Assembly (NCBI GenBank): GCA_030685235.1
Contig: MU839175.1
Coordinates: forward strand, 109,282-173,281
Length of the DNA: 64,000 nucleotides
From: Copromyces sp. CBS 386.78
Taxonomy: Eukaryota > Ascomycota > Sordariomycetes > Sordariales > Sordariaceae
Reading direction: 5' to 3'
The notes under the pieces were generated by a model. It did no database searches. It saw only the letters and a program-made list of their open reading frames with translations, and was not told the origin of the DNA. Shown piece after piece: positions 13,123 to 24,550 of the stretch (its first letter is position 1; each line of letters begins with the position of its first letter). The position numbers and the translations under genes were made by a program.

Positions 13123-14280
13123 TCACTCATCCCTCCGACATCCACTCCTGACATCCCCACTGATACACTGCGTAGTACAATCCAAGCCCATCCTGGCATC
13201 CTGCACCTTCCCGTACACATACTCTCCCACCACGCACTTGTCCAGCACCCGCTTGCCAGTCCGGAAAAAGTCCCCAGGCAGCGCTTCAACGATGCTGGCC
13301 CCATTGTTGGTTACCTGGCGCAGATTATCCGCCCATGTGAGGCAGCACTGCTTCTGAGTCGATGCAACAGAAAGGCACACGGAGCGGGGGGAGTAGGGAA
13401 GGAAGGGGACGTTGCGATACCCACGGAAGGGGGGTAGTGGATGAGAGCTGGGTGTTGAGGTAGCGATGGGTGTAGAGGCAGCGATGGGCGTTGAGCTAGC
13501 GATGGTGGAGGACTTGGTTACGGCGACGGGGAAGTTGGTTACGGTGACGGAGGACTTGGATACGGTGACGGAGGACTTGGATACGGTGACGGGGGACGTG
13601 GTTACGGTGACGGAGGACTGGGTTACGGCGGCGGGGGAGTTGGTTACGGTGACGGAGGGCTTGATTACGATGACGGTCTGGATGGGGGCGTTGGCGCGTT
13701 TGACGGGGGGGACAGAGGAGCTATGGGCCTCGTGATGGTTGTCGGTGATTTTGCCCGCGTAGTATCCAGCACCCTTGTACATTTCTCCAAGGATATCCTC
13801 AATCAGCACCCCGCAGAGGTCGGCGGAGGCTGGGTAGTCGTAGCGGCTGGAGCACCGAGCTGGACCGGCTATGGGTGAACAGGCCTCCTTGGGAGCGGCG
13901 GAGCTGTTGGGAGAAAAGTGGGCGGGGTCATCGGCGTACCTGTTGATGTCATTGTCAGTATGAGTCTTGGATCGGGAAGTTTGGTGGTTGGGGGCAACTC
14001 ACTAGACGACGGTACCTAGATATGAGCCCTCTCCGCGGTTATCACGGTTCTTGGGGACCTCGGTGTGGAAGAGCTCGAGGATGCGGAAGCCATTGGGGAC
14101 CGAGACATGGTAGGGACCGCTGTCAGTCAGACCGGTGACGTTGGTGTTGTTGATGGTAACACTTCGCAAGGTGCGGTTGAATCTTGGGGCACCGGAGGCA
14201 CCAGGGTGAGCCAAGACGCCGAGGATGTCTTGAATACCCAACCAGCCAAGGATGACCGAGAGTGCCTGGGTGGTGAGCAT
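13123..14280 (-). CDS. Predicted secreted Ser/Thr/Val-rich protein; the splice junction makes an in-frame stop
   Basis: Exon 1 (14280-14003) starts MLTTQALSVILGWLG, a plausible signal peptide, and continues with NNT glycosylation sites. A textbook intron follows (14002-13940; GTGAGT donor, CTGAC branch site, CAACAG acceptor), then exon 2 (13939-13123). The frames match on both sides, but the junction codon is TA|G, a stop at codon 93. One C-to-T change from CAG would explain it. Exon 2 encodes YADDPAHFSP, a Cys-containing domain, a Ser/Thr/Val repeat (imperfect TVTxSxV units), and a C-terminal Cys-rich domain (CLSV...CCLTW, DKCVVGEY, DCTTQC). I do not recognise the family. It may be a pseudogene in this strain, use another junction, or yield only a 92-residue secreted product. 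Confidence 0.7.
13505..13665 (-). repeat. In-gene tandem repeat coding a Ser/Thr/Val-rich stretch
   Basis: Imperfect copies of a ~24-bp unit (GGTGACGGAGGACTTGGATA-type on the + strand) run for about 160 bp. They code repeated TVTxS units in the minus-strand protein, probably a flexible O-glycosylated linker. Confidence 0.75.
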
Positions 14281-14828
14281 CTTGATGGTGGTAATGTACT
14301 GATTGTAATGATATTTGTAAATAATGTTGAAGGATGCAAATGGATGCAAATGGTTTCTTTGGGTAAGTTGAAAACTAAGGAAGAAAATCGAGCAGAGGGG
14401 AACTTGGCCAAGCATGATCATTATATGCGCTCGTCAGTGTCATCATGGCCGGGGCCGACTGCTTCATGTTGAGATGCACATCGTTTGAAAAGAAGAGGAA
14501 CGGGAGGAACGGGAGGAACGATGCCTGTTGTGAGGGCAGGAGCGGGCCATTAGGTTGGGTGGTGCAGGTAAGCGCAATTTCCATGCAAGGAAAGAGCAAT
14601 GTCCCCGACCTTCTGACTGCTTCTACTTGAGGTCAACTGAACGGAGCAAGGGCAGTCGCCACCAACGGGCAAAAAGGACATAGCAGGGAAGGACAGTTGT
14701 GTGTTTCTTTGTTATTCGCGGATTCCATCACGCAAACCGCTTCTATCTGAGCCTTGCAAACTCGATCCTACTTATGAGCCTTTCAAACATGACAGATACT
14801 TGTCCCACCATCCATGATCCGGAATGTG
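14281..14828. other. Intergenic, no gene seen
   Basis: Upstream flank of the secreted-protein gene and 3' flank of the next minus-strand gene. No supported feature. Confidence 0.45.
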
Positions 14829-15265
14829 TTATAACCTGCTGTTCCGACGCGTACTCGTTGACTGCTGTTCGATTTCTTCGGTGCCGTCCTCCATCTTGTC
14901 GAGCTCTTCCTCCAAGAGTGCCATAAGCTGATCAGACACGTTGTTCATGGCTTTTTCCAGTATCTGAAGCGTATAAAAATGGTTCATGTTAGTAGAAGCT
15001 CGAGAGTTTAGCACCCATGAGGTGTGGTCGGGGACGTACCGACCTGCTTGAACGATAGTTTCCCGGCATCAGTCTCGGACGCTCCTCGATTGTTGATGAA
15101 GGGCGTCCCGTTGTGATTCCAATTGGACTGCAAAGTGTAGTCGTGTGTATGGCATCGAGTATTGGCCGGCCGAGGTTTGTCGACAGGAAGATGGTGTGGT
15201 ATGTTATATGGCTGATATTCGCTCAGCCGAGTATTGGGATTTTGACTGGCAAACTGTTTGGACAT
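14829..15265 (-). CDS. Small protein of the local helix family (paralog A), unknown function
   Basis: Two exons, 15265-15044 and 14963-14829, give 118 aa. The intron is 80 bp with an ATGAAC-like branch site and TTCAG acceptor; the donor GTCGGT is weak. I chose the ATG at 15265 (MSKQFASQNP) because paralog B starts in the same way (MSSRYQQ); an in-frame ATG at 15487 would add 74 residues. Exon 1 codes a polar Asn/Pro/His-rich segment without known domain. Exon 2 starts at phase 0 with ILEKAMNNVSDQLMALLEEE, an amphipathic helix, then an acidic tail. The same helix, acidic tail and intron position recur in the gene at 20546-21471 and, more distantly, at 17515 and 23111. Function unknown; an interaction helix is only a guess. 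Confidence 0.65.
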
Positions 15266-17514
15266 TGTATATGCTAACGCGTAGTCTGATTGTGGTGATA
15301 TCGAGAGACTGCTTGGATTTTGAGGACAGGACACAAAGGAAAGTTGATGGTCACAGAGCTTGGTAGGATTGTAGGACTTGGTGGGGATATTTATGGAAGG
15401 GAGGAGGGCAGTTGGGGTCCGGGTCAATATGTATGTGGAACCATGGGGCAGCCAGGCAGACTTGCGGATGTTGAAGTTACCTTCCACTTAGGGAGCCTAG
15501 CGCACGGCAGAGCCGCATCATCCAAGGCAGGTAGTATGGAATTTGACAACGAAACCTCTGGACCGGCACACCATTCCACACCAGAAAAGTGGGCCTTGCA
15601 GCTGGATGACCTACACTTGCCCCTGACATAGTAAACCCAGTTTTTACCTGCTAAATTTCGTCTTTGAAATGACACGCAACATTTACCCAAACCTGGTCAA
15701 TTTTTTTGCACTTTCAACTTTCAAACTTGCACATCACAGTACGAGCTGACCGGGTACTGGGTGGAGAGAGCTCGAGAGGCACAGAGGGAGGAGGCACAGC
15801 AGACACCCATCAAGATACCTTCTGAAATTTCGTCCTTCGATAGCGATTTTGATTGAGATGCGATATAACGAGTAGATAGAGCGGTTATTTTACAGCGAAT
15901 TGCACTGAATACTATAGATTTATTACGAGATTTGAGTGATCTGGGTTACGGCATACTCTGGGTCATATGGGTGGGTGATTCAAATGATAATGACCATTCA
16001 AGACAGTGAGTTTTACTGTTCAAACACAATAATTTACATGACAGCTGACATTTTACCAGATGGTGTGCTGGTAGGTTTCGATAGGGTGCGGGTAGGGTTA
16101 CTCAATGTGAAAGGTAGCACCAGCAGCTTTGTGTTTGAACTAGTGTGTGTGCTAGGATCTTAGGCAGCCCGATAGTTTCGCCTGCGCCTAGCTGGTAATG
16201 GTGATTTCGTTCACGCTCCATTTAGATGACGGCCCTATGTGCATGCCTGTATGCGATGGAGACGGCAAAATGCAACCACAAAGAGAAGGATGCTGGAAAC
16301 TGCATCCATGCCGCCGATCCATATAGCGCGATGGTCCCCACGCCACTCGCTCAGCTTGACGCCAATCATCCATGTCAACATACCAGCCCCGTCAACAATT
16401 CTCGGTGTAGACACTCTAATACAACCAGCTAATGGTGAAAACCAATGCTCCCGCCCGCCATTCGTCTGTTTATGAGGTGACGATCATACTTACCTACTCT
16501 TTTTGTTCTTGGCTGATGGTTGAATGTCCTGATGATGCAATAGTGCAGCTGAACTCTGAGCCAAGCCATCACTTTCCGATGGCCCAGTCGTTACCTCCAA
16601 GGTCACCGACCTGACAGTAGCAGCTCGTCTTATCCTCCTACCTTCCCGACCAAGAAACGGCACAATTCAAGGAAGGCGCCATTTCGCATTCTACGACTGA
16701 AGTTACCGGGCCCGCGTCAGGCCTGGCGCCGTGCCGGGCATGGTTCCTGGCTTCACGCCTGGCTTCACGCCTGGCTTCACGCCTGGCTTTGCGCCTGGCA
16801 TGACGCCGGCTTCATGCTTTGTAGAAAAGAGGCGGGCCGGGACCAACGAGAACCGCAGATGAAAACGCCACCGCAGGCGCGTAGTCTGCAAGAAGCCGAA
16901 GTGTCTGCATGACTCCTCATCACACTACCAATCAAAGGTTGCATAGACACTCACGATCATTTGATGAGGAAAGAACCCCACATCCCCACCGGCCCCTTCC
17001 TTCTATAATAGCCTCAGACTTGACCGAAAAACGACACTCAGGAGTGTGCCCTCTTCCCTTTCCTGTCAGGTTTGCCAAGCCATACTTTCCCTTCCCCCGT
17101 CATACCTCTTCTGTCTCCCTGAAGCCAGCTCAAAGCCGGCTTCAAGCCTCGAGGTACTACTAGGTAGCCTCATTCAAGGCTCAATTCCAAGCTCCAAGCC
17201 CCCGCCGGCATCATGGTATTCCAGTCAACTTGCGGTGATGGCTGGACCGGGTGTCGACGATGAGGCTAGATGCCGCCCAAGAGGGCTCATCCCGTTGCTC
17301 TAACTTAGGTTGCTGGCCATCCCCTCCCACCATGAGCTCTCGTCATCTTGCCTTCGCTTCTTCTTTTCCTTCAAAAATTCCGTCCTTGGCCTTTAATTGG
17401 ACCCGTTTCCGCCCTCATATCGCATTTGCCCGACGCTCTTGGTTGCCTATTCAATGACCTGACAACTCGCTCAATACCACGACCCTCCTAAGGCCAAAGT
17501 TTCATCACATCCAC
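15266..17514. other. Intergenic region with a 12-bp tandem repeat
   Basis: No supported gene across about 2.2 kb. Short frames at 15.9-17.4 kb lack coding character. The right part is the upstream region of the Myb-like gene and contains the repeat listed separately. Confidence 0.45.
16745..16812. repeat. 12-bp tandem repeat (CTGGCTTCACGC)
   Basis: Four near-perfect copies of CTGGCTTCACGC followed by diverging copies (CTGGCTTTGCGC, CTGGCATGACGC). It lies in intergenic DNA; no function is apparent. Confidence 0.85.
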
Positions 17515-18667
17515 ATGGCCCAATATCCGGATGAGATGAGCGACACTCAACAACCACCTCAGGCACCCGGTGGTCTCAATAACCTTGCATCGTTCAACGT
17601 GTCATCAACCCCTCGTCCCAACATGACAGTCGATAGCAACAACTTGTACTATTCGAGTCCGAACCACGCCAAAGCCAGCCAGAACCTCGATGTCTCTTCA
17701 GCGGCTACAACCGCGATCGATCCGATGTTGCCTCAACAATTCGATAACCGCCTTGATGACGAAAATCATTCGAACGACATGATTCCCACAGGCTATAGCC
17801 AGTTTTCTGGGATGATGCCAACGGGTTGGGACATTTTGCAACCAATGCATCCTGGGGTCGGAGGCTCTCTCGAGTACGATGCTTACAATATGGATCCAAT
17901 GGGGCCTGGAGGACTCGGACAGCTCCACACGTCGACGGCCCCCATCATGGCGACCACCAATCCTCAAGAGCAACAAGGACAGAGAGGTAATTCAGCGGCC
18001 AACCGCTGGACACCGAGGATGGACGAAAGGCTCTTGTCCCTCATAGATGACGGCGAGACGCGCAGAAGCATTGCTCAAACACTCGAGACCGAATTTCCGT
18101 CCGCCATGGGGTTGAAGCAACTCAATGATAACATAATCACCAAAAGACTTGGCCATCTTCGGAAAAACGCTGCCGCTCCCACCGTGAGTATATCCATAAT
18201 CTCTCATGTCTGCCCTATGGATGCCCTTTTCTTTGTGGGCTTAAGAGCCAGCAACAACCGCCCCGGCATTTCGTTCTAGTGACTAACAGCCGGTACCCAA
18301 TCAGAAAATTGAGAAATGCATCAACCGTTGCATCCCAAGGATGCTTCCGGTCCTAGAAAACGAGGTAGCTCGATTATTTATGGAAGAGGGTTACAAGCCC
18401 AGCGAAAACGACAAAGCAGAACTCGAGCACTGGATGAGAACAGAAATGCCAAAGGGGGTCCAGAAACTTATCTTGGAGCGCAAGAAGGCCCATACCACGG
18501 GAAGAGGTCAATCAGCACCTCAAGCACGAGCAAAGGTTACGAAACCCACCAGACGCCGAGCTAGAGCGCCCAACGCCAACTCCGGGGATTCCCAGTCTGA
18601 TAATGCCAGTGCCTCGACAGGCACAACCGCTCCAACGGCCTTCGGCCCTGCAACAAACCGAGACTAG
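17515..18667 (+). CDS. Myb/SANT-like protein with C-terminal helix domain (paralog C)
   Basis: Two exons, 17515-18183 and 18305-18667, give 343 aa; the intron has a GTGAGT donor, a CTAAC-type branch site and a CAG acceptor. Residues 1-155 are Gln/Asn/Pro-rich and disordered. Residues about 160-215 (RWTPRMDERLLSLIDDGETR...RLGHLRKN) look like a Myb/SANT-type helix-turn-helix: a leading Trp, an acidic first helix, IAQTL, and a basic last helix. Exon 2 begins at phase 0 with KIEKCINRCIPRMLPVLENE and continues EEGYKPSENDKAELEHWMRTEM, which resembles the last exon of the gene at 23111. The C-terminus is basic with TRRRARAPNANS. A nuclear DNA-binding role is inferred from the Myb-like region; nothing shows a target. 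Confidence 0.75.
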
Positions 18668-19802
18668 ATATGCACATTGGGGATAATCCACGGCATGTCA
18701 TCGGCGTTCCTAAGCCCCATCACCTCATCGATGCGTTCCTGTGGTCAACGCAGCTTCTTGCTCTGCCGAGCGCATTTGGCTTTGCAAGCATGCTTCCCGG
18801 TCGGCCACCTTGAATGACCAGACACAGGCAAGAGGACCTTTGGAAACTGTCGTGCAACGCGTTTTGGATATACCCGCAGGGTCTCAGGGCTGGCAGGGTT
18901 CAATAGACGTTTCTTTCCTTTCATGTTGGCACCACACAGAGATTATTGTACAGACTTGCACTGTCTCCATTTCCTTGCTCCTTGCTTTCATTCCTTTTTT
19001 CTCTACGATGCCAAAGCCTCTCAGATTGGTCCCAGGTTTTGTTCAATCGTTTCCTCAAGCACGTACCAACGCCTCAGCATGTACTTCATGTGTGACCCCT
19101 CAACGAACACGCTCAAACAGCGTTCCGTATCGTTGCGTTCGTTAGGGTAAGCTAACCGAATCACACGCACGAGTTCACGAGTCGCTTTGCCAATTGTTAT
19201 TTCTTACCTCTGTCCTCTTACTCATGGTAGCCGACATAAAGATCTAGAGAATACATATAAATACAAAACCTACCGACAACCGCAATCTACCACTAGCGTG
19301 CCGGTGTGTGTTACATCATGTACCGAATCGAGCCGCCTACTAGAATCAGCTATCTCTCTAACCTTCGGGGAGTACAAGCACAGGGCATGCAGCTTACTCG
19401 GGCAATTTCCAAGCCCGCGAGCGTCAGGCTCTCAGCAGGGACCTGTCTTGGACTGTAGGGACAAAGAAGGCGAGAGAGAAGTTGATGATGTATCGGCTAG
19501 AAGGATCCCAACTGGCTGGTTGTTACCTGTCGGTAGGTGGGTGGTCCTTCCGGAAACATCATTGCCGTCATTCAGGTAGGGTACGGTGCATATAAACTGG
19601 GAACTTTGAGGATGTAGACGTCGGTGAACAAGGTAGTAAACAAATTATATGATTGGCATTCCCTGTCGGGTGTATTTTTTAACAATACGTACTGCCCCCA
19701 TGTTAAAACAGGGACGTACCTGAGAATGACAAATCCTAGGCGTGCGCCCGCGTTAAAAAGGGAGGCACAAGACTAACCAGTAACATAAGAAGGTAATTTG
19801 AA
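18668..19802. other. Intergenic, no supported gene
   Basis: 3' flank of the Myb-like gene. Frames at 18741-19145 and 19187-19579 show no motif, intron logic or codon pattern typical of the neighbours, and are left out. Confidence 0.4.
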
Positions 19803-20282
19803 AAGCTTAACTTCCCGCACCGTCCCTAATGTCCTCGCGCACCCTTTTTTGACTTAATACACCGCACTTACTCCACCCAATAGCCAAATAACAATTAATA
19901 TGTAAAGTACCCCGTTTTGTATGAGCAGTAAAATCAATCCGTAAAACGTTTTAAACGTTAAGCCACCGGCAAAGGAAAATTTGGCGATTTCGCATACGAT
20001 CTCGCACAATTACAACACAACTCCAGATCCTAAGCCAAACAACCCCTTCCAAATAAGCAAACCGACCGCGTTCAATTCGATAATTAATAGTAGGGTTCCC
20101 CTTTGCGCATCTGCACAATGGCGCACCGCGATTGGCTTAGCGCAACCGCTATGTTCGAAATATTGAAAATGCTGAAATTTTCATATAAAAACGATTGAAA
20201 ACTATATCAGCTGTCATAGCGGTGCATCAAGTCAAAAAGGGCGCGCGCGAGGACATTAGGGAAGGTGCGGGAAGTCAAGCTC
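19803..20282. mobile_element. 480-bp miniature TIR element (MULE-type by target-site size)
   Basis: The two ends are inverted copies over about 60 bp: the left reads CTTAACTTCCCGCACCGTCC onward, and the right end reversed reads CTTGACTTCCCGCACCTTCC onward, both continuing through CTAATGTCCTCGCGC to GACTT..ACACCGC-like sequence. AATTTGAA flanks both sides (19795-19802 and 20283-20290), a perfect 8-bp target duplication. The interior codes nothing recognisable. Size, TIR and duplication length suit a non-autonomous Mutator-like element, but the TIR differs from those in the right part of the window. Confidence 0.85.
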
Positions 20283-20545
20283 AATTTGAAAGCAATCTGG
20301 TCAGATTCCAAGAGGTATAAAGATGGACAGGGGAAAAACCAAAAGAAAGAAACCTAGAGAAAAATAGATGAGCAACACACAAGATCCAACCGTATTGCCA
20401 TGCCTCAGAGCCTCAGAAAAGAGGGAGGGGGGGGGGGAAAAGAAAAAATGAAACGACGTGAATGGGAACGAACATCGGAAGAAGGGAGAATCCGGGTTAA
20501 GGCTAGTTGGTACCCAAACAATCCCACCAGAGAAGTATATCCCCA

Positions 20546-21471
20546 CTACTCCAGTCCTGACTGTCTATCGTCTATCTGAAGTTTGTCGTCGTCACCAGAG
20601 ACACCAGTAGCAAGCTCGGTGTCTTCGAAGGCGTCCATTTCTTCTTCTTCAAGAATACTGGATTCGTCGTCCTCGTTGTCGTCCATTCTGTTGAGTTCTT
20701 CCTCCAGCAACGCCATCAGCTTGCTGGATGTGTTGGTCATGGCTTTGTTGAGGATCTGTGGTGGGAAAACAATATTTCATTAGTAAGTGTCTACTGTGAC
20801 TGGTCTCTCCCTTCGACGGGTCTTGCACTTACCTCGGCAAAATCAGGACGCAAATTGGCTTGGTTGTTGCCCTGGGCACTACTGCGTTGCTCAAGCTTGT
20901 TGTCGTCAAGAGTGACGCTCTCTGGGGCGATCCCAATATTTTCTGTACTCGACGATGGTTCACGTTGGTTTTTGAGCGCTCTTTGTGTCTCCTCTTGAGA
21001 CTTGGGAGTCCGTCCGAGATTCCCATCTGCCCCAGGGTAAAGAGACCCGAGCTGGCCTGGGTGTTGGCAGCACAATGCTTGGCTTGGATGGCATAGCCCC
21101 GACTGCTGCTGAGGTGCGATGGCCGATTGGGTGATCCAGGTTGTTTCCGGTTGCATAACCCAACCTTGCCATTGTGGGGAACCGACAACCGGAAGGAGGA
21201 CATGGGATACGGTTTGCTGTTGGGAAGGAGCGAGCGCCGGGACGTGGGTGACTCCGCACGTGAGACCATCCACGGGAGGTGCAACCATGACAGCTTCAAG
21301 CCTCATGGGCGTTCCTGCTCCAAGATGAGCGGGTTGCGGGTAGACCACAGGTAGGTGGGCCGGCACTGCCTTGGGGAGTACTGGCTGATCCCCGCAAGAA
21401 CGGCCGGCATTCAGAGCGGCGGCCTCCGCCGGAGGGTGTTCCTCACAACCCTGCTGGTATCTTGATGACAT
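20546..21471 (-). CDS. Helix-family protein with acidic tail (paralog B), unknown function
   Basis: Two exons, 21471-20833 and 20755-20546, give 282 aa; the 77-bp intron has GTAAGT and CAG ends at phase 0. The start at 21471 (MSSRYQQGCEE) is chosen by analogy with paralog A; an in-frame ATG at 21510 would add 13 residues. Exon 1 is Pro/Gln/Ala-rich with no recognised domain. Exon 2 opens with ILNKAMTNTSSKLMALLEEE and goes on into a strongly acidic tail (DDNEDDESSILEEEE). The helix is clearly related to that of the gene at 14829-15265 (KAMxNxSxxLMALLEEEL shared) with the same intron position. No function can be assigned. Confidence 0.7.
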
Positions 21472-23110
21472 TGTGTCAAACTGAAGGTCTGGCAAGGTCA
21501 ATGTCAACAACCGGAGTAGGTGGGAACATCACGCAAAGGTGAAGGGATTAAGTGATGTGGAGACTCACATGTCTCTAACGCTGATTTTCCAAAGCACGGG
21601 GAAAGTGATAGCAAGTGGAATAGAGTAAGAAGTGTATTCGCAGTGGGATGTGTAAACGCCAAGTTCAATTGGAATGTGTGAATTCCATAGTGCGTGCATC
21701 CAAAGGCGCAATGTCGAGGCTTGAGAACAGGAAGAGTCGGTTCAGTTTTATATCTCGTGGTGCTGGGGAAAGTGCGGCCCAGAAGTTCAACCGGCTTAGC
21801 ACATGAGACTCATCGGGCAACCACGCTGACTGAACAAGGCTCGCCACTTGTCAAGCCACACAAGACGCGAGGACCTACATCCATGATGTTCGAAATGGCC
21901 ACTCTTCTGTGCTTATCCCTGGTTTTGAAGCGATAATAGATTCTTAATGGGCTTTGTGTCCAACAGCCAAAGAACGGACAGTTCCAGTTCCAGACACCCA
22001 ACAAAGCCCGAGTGGGCTGGCATTTGCCCAAGATAGCGCATCTTGACCACGCAGAAGGGCTGTCGTCGCATCAGACCAGCATCCTGGCATAACTACAGGC
22101 GTCATTCTGGCTTTAAGCCAGGCTCAAGGCCCAGGCATCAGTGGCGGCCACCTGTCACGCCCGGTGCTGAGCCCAGCCAATCGTAGTTTAAGGCAATTGC
22201 GATACGCCACAAGGCGGGCGTCGTAGTCTGGTGCTTTGGCTGCTCGTCTGACAGGCTGATCTTGGCTGGTATTTCTTCCGTTCCAGTCTGACCGCGGTCA
22301 AATCAGGATCCCCGACTCAAGAAGTTCTGTTGCGCAAGGCGAATTGACAGGCTGTCCGGCAGTGGTTGTCTTCCATTCCGCCCTCGACACCGAACTCGAC
22401 CAATGCATTCATTCCGCCCTCGACACCGAACTCGACCATTGCGTTGCTTGACCCCTCGGGTTTTCTTGGTAGTTGTTTCTACACCTCAGGGAGGCTGATG
22501 TCCGTATAGTGACTAGCAAAACATCCGTACCTTGATCGTGATGCAGAAGAGAGTGCTCTTTCCCCTGAGATTCGCAGCATCAACTGACATCCGAGTCGCC
22601 TATCCTTCGCTGGCTTCAGGCCGGCCGTACGCTTTCCATGGGATCGCTCAAAGCATAGCATGACGCCGGATGTCAAGCCGGCTTCCAGTTCACCGATCGC
22701 ATTTCCATACCGTAGGGTGTAATCTTTTGAGAAGGGAAGCATAAGGCAACCTCTGAGAGCCTGGTTGGAGTTCGAGCGATACGTATGCCGTAGGTCTGCC
22801 AGGCGATCCCGCAGAGTGTAGTAGGTAGGTATGTGGACTGGAGGTATAAAGATAATACAAACCCGACCTCGCTCTTTTAAACGCTTCCGTTCCGTCCATC
22901 CTTTCCGCGCGTACCCTTTCCCTCTAAGCTTTTTCCTATTCCCAAGTACGCACATAAACGTCTTTCTCAGCATTCAGCGAACGTACACCCGTTTCTCATA
23001 CCTCAGCCTACGTATGTGACTTTAGCTATTTACTTCATCGAGGTACGCAGTCAAATCCAATGCCTTACGTTATTGGCCAAACACTAACGTGCTGAAAGGA
23101 TCTCGCCATA
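21472..23110. other. Intergenic region between divergent paralogs B and D
   Basis: Shared upstream region of two divergently transcribed family members. It holds a 36-bp tandem duplication (separate entry) and no supported gene. Confidence 0.45.
22374..22445. repeat. 36-bp tandem duplication
   Basis: Two adjacent copies starting CATTCCGCCCTCGACACCGA, differing at only two or three positions near their ends. Too short to attract RIP; no function visible. Confidence 0.9.
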
Positions 23111-23782
23111 ATGGATGAACCCAGAGCACAAGCACAACCAGAGTCTGGATCAGGAGTTACAGGACCGACCCAAGCTTCCAAGATGAGAGAACACCAAAAG
23201 CCGAAGGCCAAGACTGGCCCCTCCGTAGAGGTAAGTACCTACCTTACCTTACGAAACAGTCTCCCGTCCCATCGCTATTGCACATTGAAAGCCACTAACA
23301 TGTCCTCTTGGCACAAAAGGACCTGCAGAAGGCGGTCAACAACGTCATGCCAAGGGAATTCGCGACCCTTCTGCAGGAAGGAGGCACCGGCGGGAGAACC
23401 GCTACCAACCCCTCAGTACAGGTATGTTCTTACCTTACAGAATGCAACCCCTCCACAACAACGGCGCCTTATGGTATTCCCCTGAAGACCCGCCCAATTG
23501 AACCATTGCTGACCAAAGAACTCTTCAATATCTACCTAGAGACTCGCGAGGGCCATCAGCCGCATTTTCCCCCAAGCCCAGGACATCGTCGCTCAGGGAA
23601 TTTCGGAACAGCTTGGCTACCAGTTTATTCCCACCGAGGATGAGACTCGGATGCTGAAGCAGTTCCTCTCGGAGTGGCTCCAAGAACAGATGTCAGCCCG
23701 CCGGCAGAAACACAAAGTGGAAGCTGCGGGCGCAACAGCGGGTCTAGATGCTACCGGGGGAAGTTGGCCTAACGACTCTTAG
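23111..23782 (+). CDS. Small three-exon protein of the local helix family (paralog D)
   Basis: Exons 23111-23230, 23320-23421 and 23540-23782 give 154 aa, all junctions at phase 0 (donors GTAAGT and GTATGT; acceptors AAAAG and CCTAG). Exon 1 is a polar, basic leader. Exon 2 starts DLQKAVNNVMPREFATLLQE, matching the helix that opens exon 2 of paralogs A and B. Exon 3 (RLARAISRIFPQAQDIVAQG, then EQLGYQFIPTEDETRMLKQF) resembles the last exon of the Myb-like gene (GYKPSENDKAELEHW): a Gly-Tyr turn, acidic residues and a Trp-containing helix. The 3' end is Gly/Ala-rich. Found only by joining exons in different frames, so the last acceptor is the least certain part. Function unknown. Confidence 0.68.
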
Positions 23783-24168
23783 GATGGGTGGAAGGTCGCG
23801 AGCTTCCTTGACGAGACTCGGTGCAGCATAGCGCTAGCCATGGCTCCACCGCACCGTACGGGGCTCCCTCTCCCTCATTTCTAGTGGTAGACCTCCAGAC
23901 TCTACGAGTCTCCCTCTCTCTCAATACATCACCATTATCATTGATCCCTTTCGTTGTAGTTGTTCAGCCTATTCACAGTATCGGCTTGTTCGGCATTCAC
24001 ATGCATGTAACTTTCATGAGAGGAGCGTTATCCTGGATTCCTCTCCTTTTTACACATGTTGCGTCCGGTTTACACCAGCATTTGGATTTCATTCAATCCG
24101 AATAGGTACCTTGTCACGCTTTCCCAAGTGACAAATGATAAATTACCTACCTAGATTTCACTGTCAGC

Positions 24169-24327
24169 ATGGCGCCTCATCGTCTTGTCCCGACGACTGA
24201 TGCATGGCACGAAGACGATGAAACCTGGAAGTTGATTTTAACTACGTTGCAACGGCTACCGCGCTATATTTTGGTGGATATTAGGGATTGTTGTCCCAGC
24301 CCTGTGGGTCGGGTCGCAAGCGGTTCG
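24169..24327 (+). other. Possible small coding fragment with Myb-like pattern
   Basis: An ATG at 24169 opens a short frame reading DAWHEDDETWKLILTTLQRL, which has Trp spacing like a Myb/SANT helix, and ends at TAA about 24325. Nearby frames continue with plausible sequence (FVKSRRLSPDELLPAL), but I could not find a splice that joins them cleanly. It may be a decayed relative of the neighbouring family or chance. Confidence 0.25.
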
Positions 24328-24550
24328 TAAAGAGCCGCCGGTTGAGCCCAGACGAACTTCTGCCTGCCTTGTCACGAATCAAGGGATGATGGGCTCACGT
24401 AAGTTAGGTTGCTTATTTTGCTAGAACTCCCATACAAATCAATTCAACATGTTTCTGTCGTCAGTTTCATTCCATCCGTCAGAACCCTTGTTTCACAGAA
24501 CTTGTCCAGCTTTTTCAGTGCGCGTGGACTGCTGTGCCGCGAGTTCCTGA

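Noticed and set aside
22479..22973. 164-codon minus-strand frame between paralogs B and D
   Set aside because: Basic, repetitive composition without motif; overlaps the likely promoter region of paralog D.
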